A stretch of 48,300 bases of DNA from JAVBRA01 sp031548435 (GTDB lineage Bacteria; Bacteroidota; Bacteroidia; Bacteroidales; Rikenellaceae). A program made the position numbers and the translations under genes. The stretch lies in NCBI GenBank assembly GCA_031548435.1, contig JAVBRA010000013.1, forward strand, positions 1-48,300. Reading direction: 5' to 3'. A model generated the notes under the pieces. The model worked only from the letters and a program-made list of their open reading frames with translations, had not been told where the DNA came from and searched no databases. This document shows positions 7,249-15,806 of the stretch, piece after piece (the first letter of the stretch is position 1; each line of letters opens with the position of its first letter).

Positions 7249-8532
7249 ATGAATTTTATAGACGAGTTAAAGTGGCGGGGCATGATCCACGATATGATGC
7301 CCGGTGTGGAAGAGCAACTGAACAAAGAGATGACGACGGCTTATGTGGGCTTTGACCCGACAGCCGATTCGCTGCATATAGGGCACCTGGTGGGGGTGAT
7401 GATCCTGAAACATTTTCAGGCCTGCGGGCACCGTCCGGTGGTGTTGATGGGCGGCGCGACGGGCATGATCGGCGATCCGTCGGGCAAGTCGCAGGAACGC
7501 AACCTGCTGGACGAAAATACGTTGAGGCATAACCAGGAGGCGATCAAGAAGCAGTTCTCCAAATTGATCGATTTCGATTCGCAGACGCCCAACGCCGCAC
7601 TGATGGTCAACAACTACGACTGGATGAAGGAGTTTTCGTTCCTTGGGTTCATCCGCGACATCGGCAAGCTGATCACCGTCAACTACATGATGGCCAAGGA
7701 TTCGGTCAAGAAGCGCTTCAGCGGCGAGGGCGAGGGGATGTCGTTCACCGAGTTCACCTACCAGTTGGTGCAGGGCTACGATTTCCTCCACCTGTACGAA
7801 ACCATCGGGTGCAAGATCCAGTTGGGCGGCAGCGACCAGTGGGGCAACATCACCACCGGCACGGAACTGATCCGCCGCAAGAGTGGGGGAGAGGCGTTCG
7901 CCATCACCTGCCCGCTGATCAAGAAAGCCGACGGCACCAAGTTCGGAAAGACCGAGTCGGGCAACGTGTGGTTGTCGCCCGAGTACACCTCGCCCTACAA
8001 GTTCTACCAGTTCTGGCTGAACGTAAGCGACGAGGATGCCGAGAACTACATCCGCATCTTCACCATGCTTGACAGGCAGACCATCGAAAGCCTCATCGGA
8101 TCGCACCGCGCCGAGCCGCACAAACGCGAACTTCAGAAGCGGCTGGCCAAGGAGATCACCTGCATGATCCATTCGGTCGAGGAGTATGAAAAAGCGGTCG
8201 AAGCATCGGAAATCCTGTTCGGCAACGCCACCACCGACGCGCTGAAAAAACTCGATGGCGACACCCTGTTGCAGATTTTCGAGGGCGTGCCGACATTCGA
8301 AATTCCGGCAGGCGCATTGGGGGTTTCGTTCCTGTCGCTGTGCTGCGAGGCGGCTCCGGTATTCCCGTCCAAAGGCGAACTGCGCCGGCTGGTGCAGGGC
8401 GGAGGCATCTACCTCAACAAAGAGAAGGTGGCCGACGGCGAGATGATCGTCGACAGCGCCATGCTGATTGCCGGGAAGTACCTGCTGGTGCAGAAAGGCA
8501 AGAAAAATTACTTCCTGATAAAGGTGAATTAA
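7249..8532 (+). CDS. tyrS: Tyrosyl-tRNA synthetase
   Basis: A 427-residue class I aminoacyl-tRNA synthetase that charges tRNA-Tyr. The ATP-binding HIGH motif is in DSLHIGHLVGVMIL. The tyrosine-binding region has YQLVQGYDFLHLYE and GGSDQWGNITTG. The KMSKS-type loop reads KFGKTESGNVW, as in bacterial TyrRS of this group. The C-terminal S4-like RNA-binding domain ends with LRRLVQGGGIYLNKEKV. Length and all motifs are normal. A Bacteroidota promoter precedes it. Confidence 0.97.
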   Translation: MNFIDELKWRGMIHDMMPGVEEQLNKEMTTAYVGFDPTADSLHIGHLVGVMILKHFQACGHRPVVLMGGATGMIGDPSGKSQERNLLDENTLRHNQEAIKKQFSKLIDFDSQTPNAALMVNNYDWMKEFSFLGFIRDIGKLITVNYMMAKDSVKKRFSGEGEGMSFTEFTYQLVQGYDFLHLYETIGCKIQLGGSDQWGNITTGTELIRRKSGGEAFAITCPLIKKADGTKFGKTESGNVWLSPEYTSPYKFYQFWLNVSDEDAENYIRIFTMLDRQTIESLIGSHRAEPHKRELQKRLAKEITCMIHSVEEYEKAVEASEILFGNATTDALKKLDGDTLLQIFEGVPTFEIPAGALGVSFLSLCCEAAPVFPSKGELRRLVQGGGIYLNKEKVADGEMIVDSAMLIAGKYLLVQKGKKNYFLIKVN

Positions 8533-8663
8533 GGCCGACCCATTTATCGCCGAGGCGCTCTTTGCTCGCTTTGGAGCGTCGACGGGCGTTTGTTGGCGGC
8601 GAAGATGGTTGCGGCGTCCGATAATTTCGGCAATAAATTCAGATATATCTTAATCCTTTTCCG

Positions 8664-9146
8664 ATGGAGAAAAAATATTTCTATATCAACCGATACAACG
8701 TGCAGGTGGGGCCATGCTCCGTCGATGAGTTGCGCGAGGCGGGCATCGTTCGCGAAACAATGGTGTGGTGCGCCCCGATGACCGACTGGGTGCCGGCAGG
8801 CCGGTTGCCCGAGTTGGGCGTGTTGTTCGGCGCGGTGCCTCCGCCTGTGTTGGCGGCGGAGGAGGTGCAACCGTCCAAACCCGACTCGTGGCTCATCTGG
8901 TCGATCCTGGCCACAGTGATGTGTTGCGTGCCGTTCGGCGTTGTGGGCATCGTTTATGCGTCGAAGGTCGACACGCTTTGGGCCGAACGCAAGTACGACG
9001 AAGCGGTGGCGGCAGCCCGCAGCGCCCGCACATGGACGCTGACCTCGATCGTTGTTACCGGTGTGTTCCTGGTGTTGTACATTCTGTTCTGGATATTGAT
9101 GGTGTTCGGCATCATTGGCGGAGCCCACCTGTTTCCCTCGTTTTAA
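8664..9146 (+). CDS. GYF_2 domain plus CD225-like membrane protein (first of a tandem pair)
   Basis: 160 residues. The N-terminal 50 residues (KKYFYINRYNVQVGPCSVDE, VRETMVWCAPMTDWVPAG) are a bacterial GYF_2 domain, a small module thought to bind proline-rich peptides. A short proline/valine linker is followed by a CD225/dispanin-like membrane part with two hydrophobic helices (WLIWSILATVMCCVPFGVVG and a second near 120-150) separated by an AERKYDEAVAAAR loop. The next gene has the same architecture 18 bases downstream. Function is unknown. Confidence 0.85.
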   Translation: MEKKYFYINRYNVQVGPCSVDELREAGIVRETMVWCAPMTDWVPAGRLPELGVLFGAVPPPVLAAEEVQPSKPDSWLIWSILATVMCCVPFGVVGIVYASKVDTLWAERKYDEAVAAARSARTWTLTSIVVTGVFLVLYILFWILMVFGIIGGAHLFPSF

Positions 9147-9164
9147 CCAACTCTCAGAATAACG

Positions 9165-9656
9165 ATGAAAAAATTTTTCTACATCAACAACGAGGGGCAG
9201 CAAACCGGCCCTTGCTCAATGGACGAGTTGCGCCAGGCAGCCGTCACCCGCGAAACGATGGTATGGCATGACGGAATGGCTGATTGGGCCAAAGCCGGAG
9301 GGGTCGAAGAATTGAGGCCGCTGTTTGAATACACTCCGCCTCAGGTGCATCAGGCCCAGCCTGTCCGGCCCGTTGCTCCGGGTTATTCGCAGGTTCAGCC
9401 CGACACCAAGCCCGATTCGTGGATGGTTTGGGCGATCCTTACCACCGCCTTGTGTTGTCTGCCGCTGGGTATTGCGGCCATTTTGCAGGCGGCCAAGGTC
9501 GACAGGTTGTGGGCCGAAGGAAATTACAACGAGGCGGTTAAAGCGGCCTCCGACGCCAAGAAATATTCGCTTATCGGCATCATCGGCGGTGGTGTTTTTG
9601 TCATTGTCTATGTGTTGATGGTGGTTGTTTTCGGCGTGATGGGCTCTATTTTTTGA
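9165..9656 (+). CDS. GYF_2 domain plus CD225-like membrane protein (second of a tandem pair)
   Basis: 163 residues with the same order as its upstream neighbour: GYF_2 module (FFYINNEGQQTGPCSMDELR, TRETMVWHDGMADWAKAG), a longer Pro/Gln/Val linker (about 58-85), then a CD225-like pair of helices with the AEGNYNEAVKAASDAKKYS loop. The paired domains are clearly homologous, which points to tandem duplication followed by divergence of the linker. Both are probably transcribed together and end at the terminator at 9686-9716. Function is unknown; anchoring or recruitment at the inner membrane is a guess. Confidence 0.85.
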   Translation: MKKFFYINNEGQQTGPCSMDELRQAAVTRETMVWHDGMADWAKAGGVEELRPLFEYTPPQVHQAQPVRPVAPGYSQVQPDTKPDSWMVWAILTTALCCLPLGIAAILQAAKVDRLWAEGNYNEAVKAASDAKKYSLIGIIGGGVFVIVYVLMVVVFGVMGSIF

Positions 9657-9685
9657 GTCGGGTTCCGGCATTTTATCCGTTTATC

Positions 9686-9716
9686 CGGGGCTGCTGTTTT
9701 GCGGCCCCGTTTTTTT
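9686..9716 (+). terminator. Terminator after the GYF gene pair
   Basis: CGGGGCTGC (9686-9694) pairs with GCGGCCCCG (9701-9709), with one G-T pair and a six-base loop, followed by seven T. Confidence 0.85.
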
Positions 9717-9813
9717 GTGGTGTTTATGTGATTGAACGGTACGGCATTCGGTTGTTTTGCATGGTTTGCCGGGGTGTAAATGAAATACTGTTGCGATATT
9801 TTCGCACGTTGTG

Positions 9814-9843
9814 TTTGGATATAAGTTTTTTTGTTTATCTTTG
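9814..9843 (+). promoter_or_regulatory. Promoter of tRNA-Phe
   Basis: -33 TTTG at 9814-9817 and -7 TATCTTTG at 9836-9843 are separated by 18 bases. The tRNA begins 16 bases after the -7 box. Confidence 0.65.
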
Positions 9844-9858
9844 CACTGCGAAAAACAT

Positions 9859-9931
9859 GGTGCCATAGCTCAGTTGGTAGAGCAAAGGACTGAAAATCCT
9901 TGTGTCCCCGGTTCGATTCCTGGTGGCACCA
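9859..9931 (+). tRNA. tRNA-Phe (anticodon GAA)
   Basis: 73 bases starting GGTGCCATAGCTCAGTTGG. The anticodon arm is AAGGA-CTGAAAA-TCCTT with anticodon GAA. The T arm contains GGTTCGATTCC, and the acceptor 3' strand TGGCACC is followed by discriminator A. CCA is not encoded. It has its own promoter and terminator. Confidence 0.96.
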
Positions 9932-9956
9932 CTTTAGAAGAGTAGCAAAACAAAGC

Positions 9957-9991
9957 AAATCCCTGAAACATAGACTGTTTCAGGGATTTTT
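9957..9991 (+). terminator. Terminator after tRNA-Phe
   Basis: AAATCCCTGAAAC (9957-9969) pairs perfectly with GTTTCAGGGATTT (9977-9989) and is followed by T residues. Confidence 0.85.
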
Positions 9992-10337
9992 CTATTGGAG
10001 GGACACTCGTCGAATTATCGCCTGTTTGTCATCAGGAAACCGATGTCAAAAAAAGAAAAGATGATAGAAATCAATTATCCCCAATTACAGAGAAAATGAT
10101 CGGAATATGATTACCTTTGTATTCAAAGGAATGGCTCAAACGCGTACCGCTGCAAAACGGCGCGGCTTTTTGGGTGACTTTATTGAGACTTTCTTTTGAA
10201 TTAAGCCAATTAAATCACATGGATCGATTCCGGTGGAACCTCGACTCCTGTTAAAATACGCTTGAGCGCAGGGTCGGCATTTGTCAGAGTAAGTCAATGT
10301 TTTCTGCGCCGGCAGGCACTCATTACAAAAGCAACCG
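9992..10337. other. Intergenic region upstream of ung
   Basis: About 345 bases without a convincing gene. A -7 box TACCTTTG at 10112-10119 probably drives ung from a long leader. An ATG just downstream (about 10131) opens a 22-codon frame (MAQTRTAAKRRGFLGDFIE and three more) that I cannot assign. I see no riboswitch-like fold. Confidence 0.4.
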
Positions 10338-11000
10338 ATGGACGTACGCATAGCCCAAGACTGGAAAACGCTGCTGGCCGACGAGTTCGACAAGCCCTAT
10401 TTCGCTGCTTTGGCCGAATTTGTGCGCGAAGAATATAAAACACACACCGTCTACCCCAAGGCGGGCCAGATTTTCAACGCCTTCGACAGTTGCCGGCTGG
10501 ACGATCTGAAGGCGGTGATCATCGGGCAGGATCCTTACCACGGCCCCGGACAGGCTAACGGATTGTGTTTCTCGGTCAACCCTGGTGTGGAGCCGCCTCC
10601 TTCGCTCCGCAACATTTTCAAGGAGATCCACGACGATCTCGGCACTCCCTATCCCCTGAGCGGCGACCTGAGCCGCTGGGCGCAACAGGGTGTGCTGATG
10701 CTCAACGCCGTGCTGACGGTGCGTGCCGGGCAACCCCAGTCGCATCAGGGACGTGGATGGGAGACGTTCACCGACGCGGTGGTAAGCCGCATCGCCTCCA
10801 CCAAAAGCCAGATCGTTTATCTGCTTTGGGGCAGCCCGGCCCAACGCAAAGCGGCCATGGCCGATCCCTCGCGCAACTGCGTGCTGAAGGCGCCTCATCC
10901 CTCGCCGCTGTCGGCCCATCGGGGGTTCCTGGGCTGCCGTCACTTTTCGAAAGCCAACGCCTACCTCGAAAGTGCGGGAAAGGCTCCGATCGTTTGGTAG
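10338..11000 (+). CDS. ung: Uracil-DNA glycosylase
   Basis: A 220-residue family 1 uracil-DNA glycosylase that removes uracil from DNA in base-excision repair. The catalytic water-activating loop is VIIGQDPYHGPGQANGLCFS. The leucine loop is HPSPLSAHRGFLGCRHFSKAN, in which the catalytic His precedes PSP. PPPSLRNIFKEI and LLNAVLTVRAGQ-type motifs are also present (MLNAVLTVRAG). Length is normal. It stands alone with a long untranslated leader. Confidence 0.96.
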   Translation: MDVRIAQDWKTLLADEFDKPYFAALAEFVREEYKTHTVYPKAGQIFNAFDSCRLDDLKAVIIGQDPYHGPGQANGLCFSVNPGVEPPPSLRNIFKEIHDDLGTPYPLSGDLSRWAQQGVLMLNAVLTVRAGQPQSHQGRGWETFTDAVVSRIASTKSQIVYLLWGSPAQRKAAMADPSRNCVLKAPHPSPLSAHRGFLGCRHFSKANAYLESAGKAPIVW

Positions 11001-11153
11001 GGGTGGCATTGCATTCCGGGGCCTGTGCCTGATGGGCGCAGCATGGCCTGATCCTGCCCCCGGACTTTATTCCGATCCCGAGATATATAAAGAACTGTTA
11101 TTCCACTTTTGTCCTGATACAACCGCAGGTAAAAATCAAAACGCCCGTCGACA

Positions 11154-12386
11154 ATGCTCTCGCAGGACGATTATGAAATACTGATCTCGCCCCAAGTGCG
11201 GGAAGCCGTTGAGGCGCATCTTGGCGACGATCCGTTGCGGTTGGCGTTTTCGCAAGCGAAAACGCCTCATCTGAGCCATATCCTTACCCAGATCAAGTAC
11301 TTGCAGCGGTGCCGCATGAAGTTGCCGTCGTACTACGGTGCGCGGTGCGTCATTCCGCCCCTGTCGTACGAACAGTCCAGCAGCGAGGCGTCGGCGTCGG
11401 CCAAGGAGTACTCGGGCGCCCTGTGTATTGACCTGACCTGCGGCCTGGGCGTCGACTCGTTCTATTTTTCAAAGCGGTTCGGTAGGGTGGTGGCCGTTGA
11501 GCGCGACGGAGTGCTGGCTGCCATCGCCCGCTTCAATTTCGGCCTGTTGGGGGCGGATAACATCACGGTTGCCAACACCACCGCCGAGGAGTTCATAAGC
11601 AATTATACCGGGCCGAAAGCCGATCTGATCTACGTCGATCCGGCGCGGCGGTCGGAAACCGGTTCGCGGGTGTTCTTGCTGGCGGATTGCTCGCCCGATG
11701 TCATGGCGCTGCTGCCGGCGATCATGAAAATCACAAAACGCTGCGTGTTGAAGCTTTCGCCCCTGTTCGACGTGGCCGAGGCGTTCCGGGTGCTGGGCGG
11801 CGGGATCCGGTGTGAAGTGGTGTCGGTGGCGGGCGAGTGCAAAGAGCTGTTGGTGGAGGTGGACGGCGATTGTCCGGACAGCGCGCCTGACGTTGGTTCC
11901 GGTCGCATCGTCGACACCATCGTGGGTAAAGACGGCCGTGTGGCGCGCTATGCTTTTTCCGGCGAGGGGCTTTCGACCGCCTTGCCGGACGAAGCGATGC
12001 CCGGGCCGTTCAGCTACCTGCTGATTCCCGATGCGGCGTTCTACAAATCGCGCACGGTGGCGGCGCTGTTCCGCGGCTATTTTCCCGGTTTCCGGGTGTA
12101 TGTCCCCTCGCCGGGAGGCTATTGTTTCGCGGATGAAGCCCCTCCCGGACATTTTCCGGGCCGGGTCTGCCGCATAAAAGAGCAAATGCCTTACAATCCC
12201 CGTAAAATCAAGGCGTACCTGAAGGAGAACGGCATAAAGAACATCGAAATACTGCAACGTGATTTTCCTTTTTCTGACGCGCAGATCAAAAAAAATCTTG
12301 GAATATCGGCCGGAGGTACTATTTTTGTGGCATTCACCCGTGTACACAATAACCTGTGTTGTTTTATCCTTGAACATTATGTTTAA
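11154..12386 (+). CDS. Class I SAM-dependent methyltransferase with THUMP-like domain
   Basis: A 410-residue protein. An N-terminal helical part (LAFSQAKTPHLSHILTQIKY) is followed by a Rossmann methyltransferase core: motif I is CIDLTCGLGVDSFYFSKRF, motif II ends in VVAVERD, and motif IV is ADLIYVDPARRSETG. The C-terminal third (SYLLIPDAAFYKSRTVAALF to IKNIEILQRDFPFS) is the THUMP-like domain common in Bacteroidota members of this family. RNA is the probable substrate, from the family, but the target is not known. The stop codon overlaps the start of the YihY gene by eight bases, suggesting translational coupling. Confidence 0.85.
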   Translation: MLSQDDYEILISPQVREAVEAHLGDDPLRLAFSQAKTPHLSHILTQIKYLQRCRMKLPSYYGARCVIPPLSYEQSSSEASASAKEYSGALCIDLTCGLGVDSFYFSKRFGRVVAVERDGVLAAIARFNFGLLGADNITVANTTAEEFISNYTGPKADLIYVDPARRSETGSRVFLLADCSPDVMALLPAIMKITKRCVLKLSPLFDVAEAFRVLGGGIRCEVVSVAGECKELLVEVDGDCPDSAPDVGSGRIVDTIVGKDGRVARYAFSGEGLSTALPDEAMPGPFSYLLIPDAAFYKSRTVAALFRGYFPGFRVYVPSPGGYCFADEAPPGHFPGRVCRIKEQMPYNPRKIKAYLKENGIKNIEILQRDFPFSDAQIKKNLGISAGGTIFVAFTRVHNNLCCFILEHYV

Positions 12387-13710
12387 GAACCTGATCCAAG
12401 CCGTTGCCGACCTGCTCAAGTTTTTCACCGTGGGCATCTGGCAGAAGAAAACCTATAAGTCGCCTTTTGTCAATTGGTTCGTGAACCAGGCGAAGGTGTT
12501 TATTTTCACCATCCGCAACTATGCCGACGACAGCCTCAATGTGCGTTCGGCGGCGCTGACTTTCTTCTCGGTGATGTCGATCGTGCCGGTGGCGGCCGTT
12601 GCTTTCGGTGTGGCCAAGGCGGCCGGACTCGACACATGGCTCAAGGAGTACCTTTACGACAATTTCGGGCAATACAGCGAGATGCTGGACAAGTTGATGG
12701 GCTTTGCCGACAGCATGCTGGCCCGCACCAGAGGGGGCGTGATCGCCGGCGTGGGCGTGTTCGTGCTTTTCTGGTCGATCGTCAAGGTGTTCGGCAATGT
12801 CGAGCGGGCTTTCAACCACATCTGGGATGTCAAGAAGCAACGCTCTTACGCCCGCAAGGTCACCGACTACCTGGCCGTGGCCATCCTGGCCCCGATCATC
12901 ATCGGGATGTCGATCAGCCTGACGTTCAACGTCGAAAAATACATCTACGAACTGCTCGACGGATCGTTTTTCCTGCCGATCGTCCGGTTTGTGATGAACC
13001 TGTTGCCCTTTGTCTTCGCCTGGATATTGCTCACGGTGCTCTATTGCCTGATTCCCAACACCCGGGTGCGCTTCGCTTCGGGCTTCAAGGCCGGCATCAT
13101 CGCGGGTACGGTGTTCTACGCGTTTCAGATACTGTATGTCTATTTCCAGTCGTCGATGAACAGCTATAACGCCATTTACGGTAGTTTCGCCGCCATTCCG
13201 CTGTTCCTGATCTGGTTGCAGACCAGTTGGCAGATCGTGCTGTTCGGGGCCGAGTTGTCGTTCGCCTACCAGAACATCGACAAGTATGAGATGGAGCGCG
13301 AGTCGTTCGACATCAGCTACGAATACCGCAAAAAGGTGCTGGTGGTGGTGATGCACCATATCGTCGTCCGCTTCGTCGAAGGCAAGCCCCTGATGGGGTC
13401 GGAGAAAATCGCCCGTGATTTGAACATTCCCGTGCGCATTGTGCGCGATGTTTTGTTCGATGCTGAAAACGCTGGCTTGATTGTTGCGGTGGTAAATGAG
13501 AAAAAAGCCAAGACGATGAGCTATCTCCCCGGGCGCGATATTCACGAAATGACCGTTGCCGGAGTGATTGCCGCCGTTGAAAACACTGGTCGTCAGCGGT
13601 TCACTTCGTCCGAAACGAAGGAGTTCAAGGCCGTAAGCGCGCTGGTCGACCGTTTCGACGAATTGGTGATGGCCTCGGACGCGAATGTGCCGTTGATAAA
13701 CATCCGGTGA
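12379..13710 (+). CDS. YihY/BrkB-family inner membrane protein
   Basis: 443 residues from ATG 12379, which overlaps the end of the methyltransferase gene. An in-frame start further upstream would read through that gene and is unlikely. The core (about 45-320) has six membrane helices with the family signature VRSAALTFFSVMSIVPVAAV near the first and FGSFAAIPLFLIWLQTSWQIVLFGAELSF-like sequence near the last. The C-terminal 130 residues are soluble and look like a winged-helix segment (EKIARDLNIPVRIVRDVLFDAENAGLI). The family was once called RNase BN, but that is not supported; its transport role is unknown. Confidence 0.9.
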   Translation: MFKNLIQAVADLLKFFTVGIWQKKTYKSPFVNWFVNQAKVFIFTIRNYADDSLNVRSAALTFFSVMSIVPVAAVAFGVAKAAGLDTWLKEYLYDNFGQYSEMLDKLMGFADSMLARTRGGVIAGVGVFVLFWSIVKVFGNVERAFNHIWDVKKQRSYARKVTDYLAVAILAPIIIGMSISLTFNVEKYIYELLDGSFFLPIVRFVMNLLPFVFAWILLTVLYCLIPNTRVRFASGFKAGIIAGTVFYAFQILYVYFQSSMNSYNAIYGSFAAIPLFLIWLQTSWQIVLFGAELSFAYQNIDKYEMERESFDISYEYRKKVLVVVMHHIVVRFVEGKPLMGSEKIARDLNIPVRIVRDVLFDAENAGLIVAVVNEKKAKTMSYLPGRDIHEMTVAGVIAAVENTGRQRFTSSETKEFKAVSALVDRFDELVMASDANVPLINIR

Positions 13711-13762
13711 TTTTGTCGGTTGGGTTTGAACGATTGCAAAGATAGAAACCTGAAATATTTCC

Positions 13763-14566
13763 GTGATGAAAAGGGTGGTTGTGATAGGTAGCGGCAATGT
13801 GGCGTCGGCTTTCGCCAGTGAATTGTCGGCCAGTGACAAGTACGAACTGGTGCAGCTTTACGGCCGTAACAAGAATGCTCTGCGTGAAATAGCCGACCGG
13901 GTGAAGACCCGGTACAGCACCACCTCGCTCGCTCCGGCCGATTTCTACATTCTGGCCGTTAGCGACGAGGCCATCGGCGAGTTGTCGTCGACGCTCGATT
14001 TCGGCGATGCCGTGGTGGTACATACCAGCGGGTCGGTGCCGCTCGCCGGACTTGCCCCTTCCATCAAGTGCAGGGGAGTGATTTACCCCCTGCAGACCTT
14101 ATCGAAGCAATCACCCCAGCCGTTTAAGTATGTGCCCATGCTGGTCGAGGCCTCGGACGACGCTACGATGACGCGCGTCAAGCGGCTGGCCACGTCTTTG
14201 TCGATATTTGTTGTGGAGGTGGATTCGGCCCGCCGGTTCGACCTCCATGTCGCAGCGGTTTTTGTGTCGAATTTCGTCAACTATATGTACATTCAGGCCG
14301 AACGACTGATAAACCACATGAATTTCGGCAAGGGGATGAATTTCCAGATCCTGCTGCCGCTGATCGCCCGCACGGCAGAAAAAATAACGGAGGGAGGGGC
14401 GCCTTCGCAGATGCAGACCGGCCCGGCGGTTCGCGGCGATATGGAAACCATCCGCCGGCACCTTGAGCGGCTGGAGGAGTTTCCCGAAATGAAAGAGTTG
14501 TATGAGATGATGACCGGCCGGATACTGCAAGAGTATTCCCGCAAGAAAGCCGATCCGAAAAAATAG
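13763..14566 (+). CDS. Rossmann-fold/DUF2520 domain protein
   Basis: 267 residues. The N-terminal Rossmann domain begins VVVIGSGNVASAFASEL and continues ADFYILAVSDEAIGEL and VVVHTSGSVPLAGL, like pyrroline-5-carboxylate and ketopantoate reductases. The C-terminal helical DUF2520 domain has DLHVAAVFVSNFVNYMY and TGPAVRGDMETIRRHL. The family probably binds NAD(P) and acts as an oxidoreductase of unknown substrate. The following KdsC-like gene is its usual neighbour in Bacteroidales. The gap to it is 60 bases. Confidence 0.87.
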   Translation: MMKRVVVIGSGNVASAFASELSASDKYELVQLYGRNKNALREIADRVKTRYSTTSLAPADFYILAVSDEAIGELSSTLDFGDAVVVHTSGSVPLAGLAPSIKCRGVIYPLQTLSKQSPQPFKYVPMLVEASDDATMTRVKRLATSLSIFVVEVDSARRFDLHVAAVFVSNFVNYMYIQAERLINHMNFGKGMNFQILLPLIARTAEKITEGGAPSQMQTGPAVRGDMETIRRHLERLEEFPEMKELYEMMTGRILQEYSRKKADPKK

Positions 14567-14626
14567 TGACCACGGCGCCTGCGCTTGTTTGCGGGGTGGG
14601 GTGGTGCTTCGGGCAATCAAAGAATC

Positions 14627-15142
14627 ATGGGTAATTTCAAAGAAGATATCGCGGGTGTCACCACGTTTGTGATCGATGTGGACGGGGTGTGCACCGACGG
14701 CCGGGTGACGGTCGACGCCGGCGGGCATTTTGTGCGCACGTTCCATATGCACGACAAGTTCGCCCTGCTCACGGCGCTTCGCCGGGGTTACCGGGTGTGT
14801 GTGATTTCGGGCGGAATGGGCGCCAGCATCGAGGCCCATTTCGGTTCGCTGGGCATTACCGACCTCTACCTGGGCACGATGGATAAGCTGCCGGCCCTGC
14901 GAGACTATATGGAAAGGTGCGGCATCGCGGCCTCCGAGATCCTGTATATGGGCGACGACATTCCCGATATCGCTCCGATGAAGGTGTGCGGAATGGCGGT
15001 CTGTCCGGCCGATGCGGCCCCTGAGGTGGTGTCGGTTTGCCGGTACGTTTCGGGCTACAAGGGGGGGCAGGGGTGCGTGCGCGACATCGTCGAACAGGTG
15101 TTGCGCGTGCGCGGCCACTGGTACGATATCGATAAACTCTGA
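14627..15142 (+). CDS. kdsC: KdsC-like HAD phosphatase (3-deoxy-D-manno-octulosonate 8-phosphate phosphatase)
   Basis: 171 residues from ATG 14627 (MGNFKEDIAG). An in-frame extension upstream has no family similarity. Motif I is DVDGVCTDGRV with the nucleophile and acid aspartates. CVISGGMGASIEAHF carries motif II, KLPALRDYMERCG motif III, and LYMGDDIPDIAPM motif IV. There is no cap domain, as expected for the tetrameric KdsC group. The enzyme releases phosphate from KDO-8-P in lipopolysaccharide core synthesis. The substrate is inferred from the subfamily. Confidence 0.82.
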   Translation: MGNFKEDIAGVTTFVIDVDGVCTDGRVTVDAGGHFVRTFHMHDKFALLTALRRGYRVCVISGGMGASIEAHFGSLGITDLYLGTMDKLPALRDYMERCGIAASEILYMGDDIPDIAPMKVCGMAVCPADAAPEVVSVCRYVSGYKGGQGCVRDIVEQVLRVRGHWYDIDKL

Positions 15143-15148
15143 TGCTCT

Positions 15149-15565
15149 ATGTGGGTTCCGTATGCGTTGCTTTCCGCGCTGTTCGCCGCGCTGACGGCCG
15201 TCTTCGCCAAAATCGGCGTTGAGAACGTGAGCCCCAACCTGGCCACGGCCATCCGCACGGTGGTGGTTCTTTTCGTGGCCTGGGGCATTGTGGTTGCTTC
15301 GGGCCAGGTGCGTGAAATCAGCTCCATCTCGGGCCGCGGTTTGTTGTTTCTGGTGCTCTCGGGCATTGCCACGGGATTGTCGTGGATCTTCTATTTCCGG
15401 GCCCTGCACTTGGGGCCCGTGTCGCAGGTGGCGCCGTTCGAGAAGTTGTCGGTGGTGCTGACGATCATCCTTTCCGTTATCTTTTTACACGAACAGCTGG
15501 CGTTCAAAACCGTGATGGCGACCCTGTTGATCGTGTCGGGAGTGGCGGTGCTGTCGCTCAGGTGA
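15149..15565 (+). CDS. EamA-family half-size membrane transporter
   Basis: 138 residues with five hydrophobic helices, that is a single EamA repeat instead of the usual two. It ends with LHLGPVSQVAPFEKLSVVLTI and FLHEQLAFKTVMATLLIVSGV, characteristic of the second half of DMT-superfamily permeases. Half-size members are thought to work as dimers. It starts six bases after the KdsC stop and probably belongs to the same transcript. The substrate is unknown. Confidence 0.85.
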   Translation: MWVPYALLSALFAALTAVFAKIGVENVSPNLATAIRTVVVLFVAWGIVVASGQVREISSISGRGLLFLVLSGIATGLSWIFYFRALHLGPVSQVAPFEKLSVVLTIILSVIFLHEQLAFKTVMATLLIVSGVAVLSLR

Positions 15566-15603
15566 CCGAATCGGTGCGGAATGAAAAATATTCCGGGAAA
15601 TAA

Positions 15604-15632
15604 TTGCGGTTTAAAAATTGTTCGTATATTTG
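15604..15632 (+). promoter_or_regulatory. Promoter of the trp leader-trpB unit
   Basis: TTG (15604-15606) and the -7 box TATATTTG (15625-15632) are separated by 18 bases. Transcription would start near 15639, about 17 bases before the leader peptide ATG. Confidence 0.65.
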
Positions 15633-15655
15633 TCGCGTTGAAACGACCTGATACA

Positions 15656-15718
15656 ATGAAACAAATGATCCTGACTTCTAACTTTTGGTGGTGGCGCTGC
15701 ATGGATACCTCGCGGTAA
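15656..15718 (+). CDS. Tryptophan-rich leader peptide of trpB (putative attenuator)
   Basis: A 20-codon frame, too short for ordinary gene finding: MKQMILTSNFWWWRCMDTSR. Three consecutive TGG codons occupy 15686-15694. The stop codon TAA (15716-15718) lies inside the upstream arm of the antiterminator. Its position between a clear promoter and a strong terminator in front of trpB makes it a trp leader peptide by classical logic: slow decoding of Trp codons reports low charged tRNA-Trp. No experimental evidence is visible in sequence. Confidence 0.8.
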   Translation: MKQMILTSNFWWWRCMDTSR

Positions 15719-15783
15719 ACTTGGAGTGGTTTGGATATTGTTTTTAATCGAGATAAAACAAAAAAGAGCCTGTTGTTTACCGC
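15712..15783 (+). promoter_or_regulatory. Antiterminator of the trpB attenuator
   Basis: GCGGTAAAC (15712-15720) is an exact reverse complement of GTTTACCGC (15775-15783). The second arm overlaps the last base of the terminator's 5' arm, its whole loop and the first base of its 3' arm, so the two structures exclude each other. A ribosome at the leader stop would cover the first arm and permit termination. A ribosome stalled on the Trp codons would leave the arm free. Confidence 0.75.
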
Positions 15784-15806
15784 AACAGGCTCTTTTTGTT
15801 TTTTTT
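15761..15806 (+). terminator. Attenuator terminator in front of trpB
   Basis: AAAAAGAGCCTGTTG (15761-15775) pairs perfectly over 15 bp with CAACAGGCTCTTTTT (15783-15797) across a seven-base loop, and T-rich sequence follows. It lies before trpB and after the leader peptide, so it must be conditionally read through. Confidence 0.88.

Noticed and set aside
9992..10337. Riboswitch or small protein in the ung leader
   Set aside because: A 22-codon frame follows a -7 box, but it has no supporting features, and no known aptamer consensus is recognisable.
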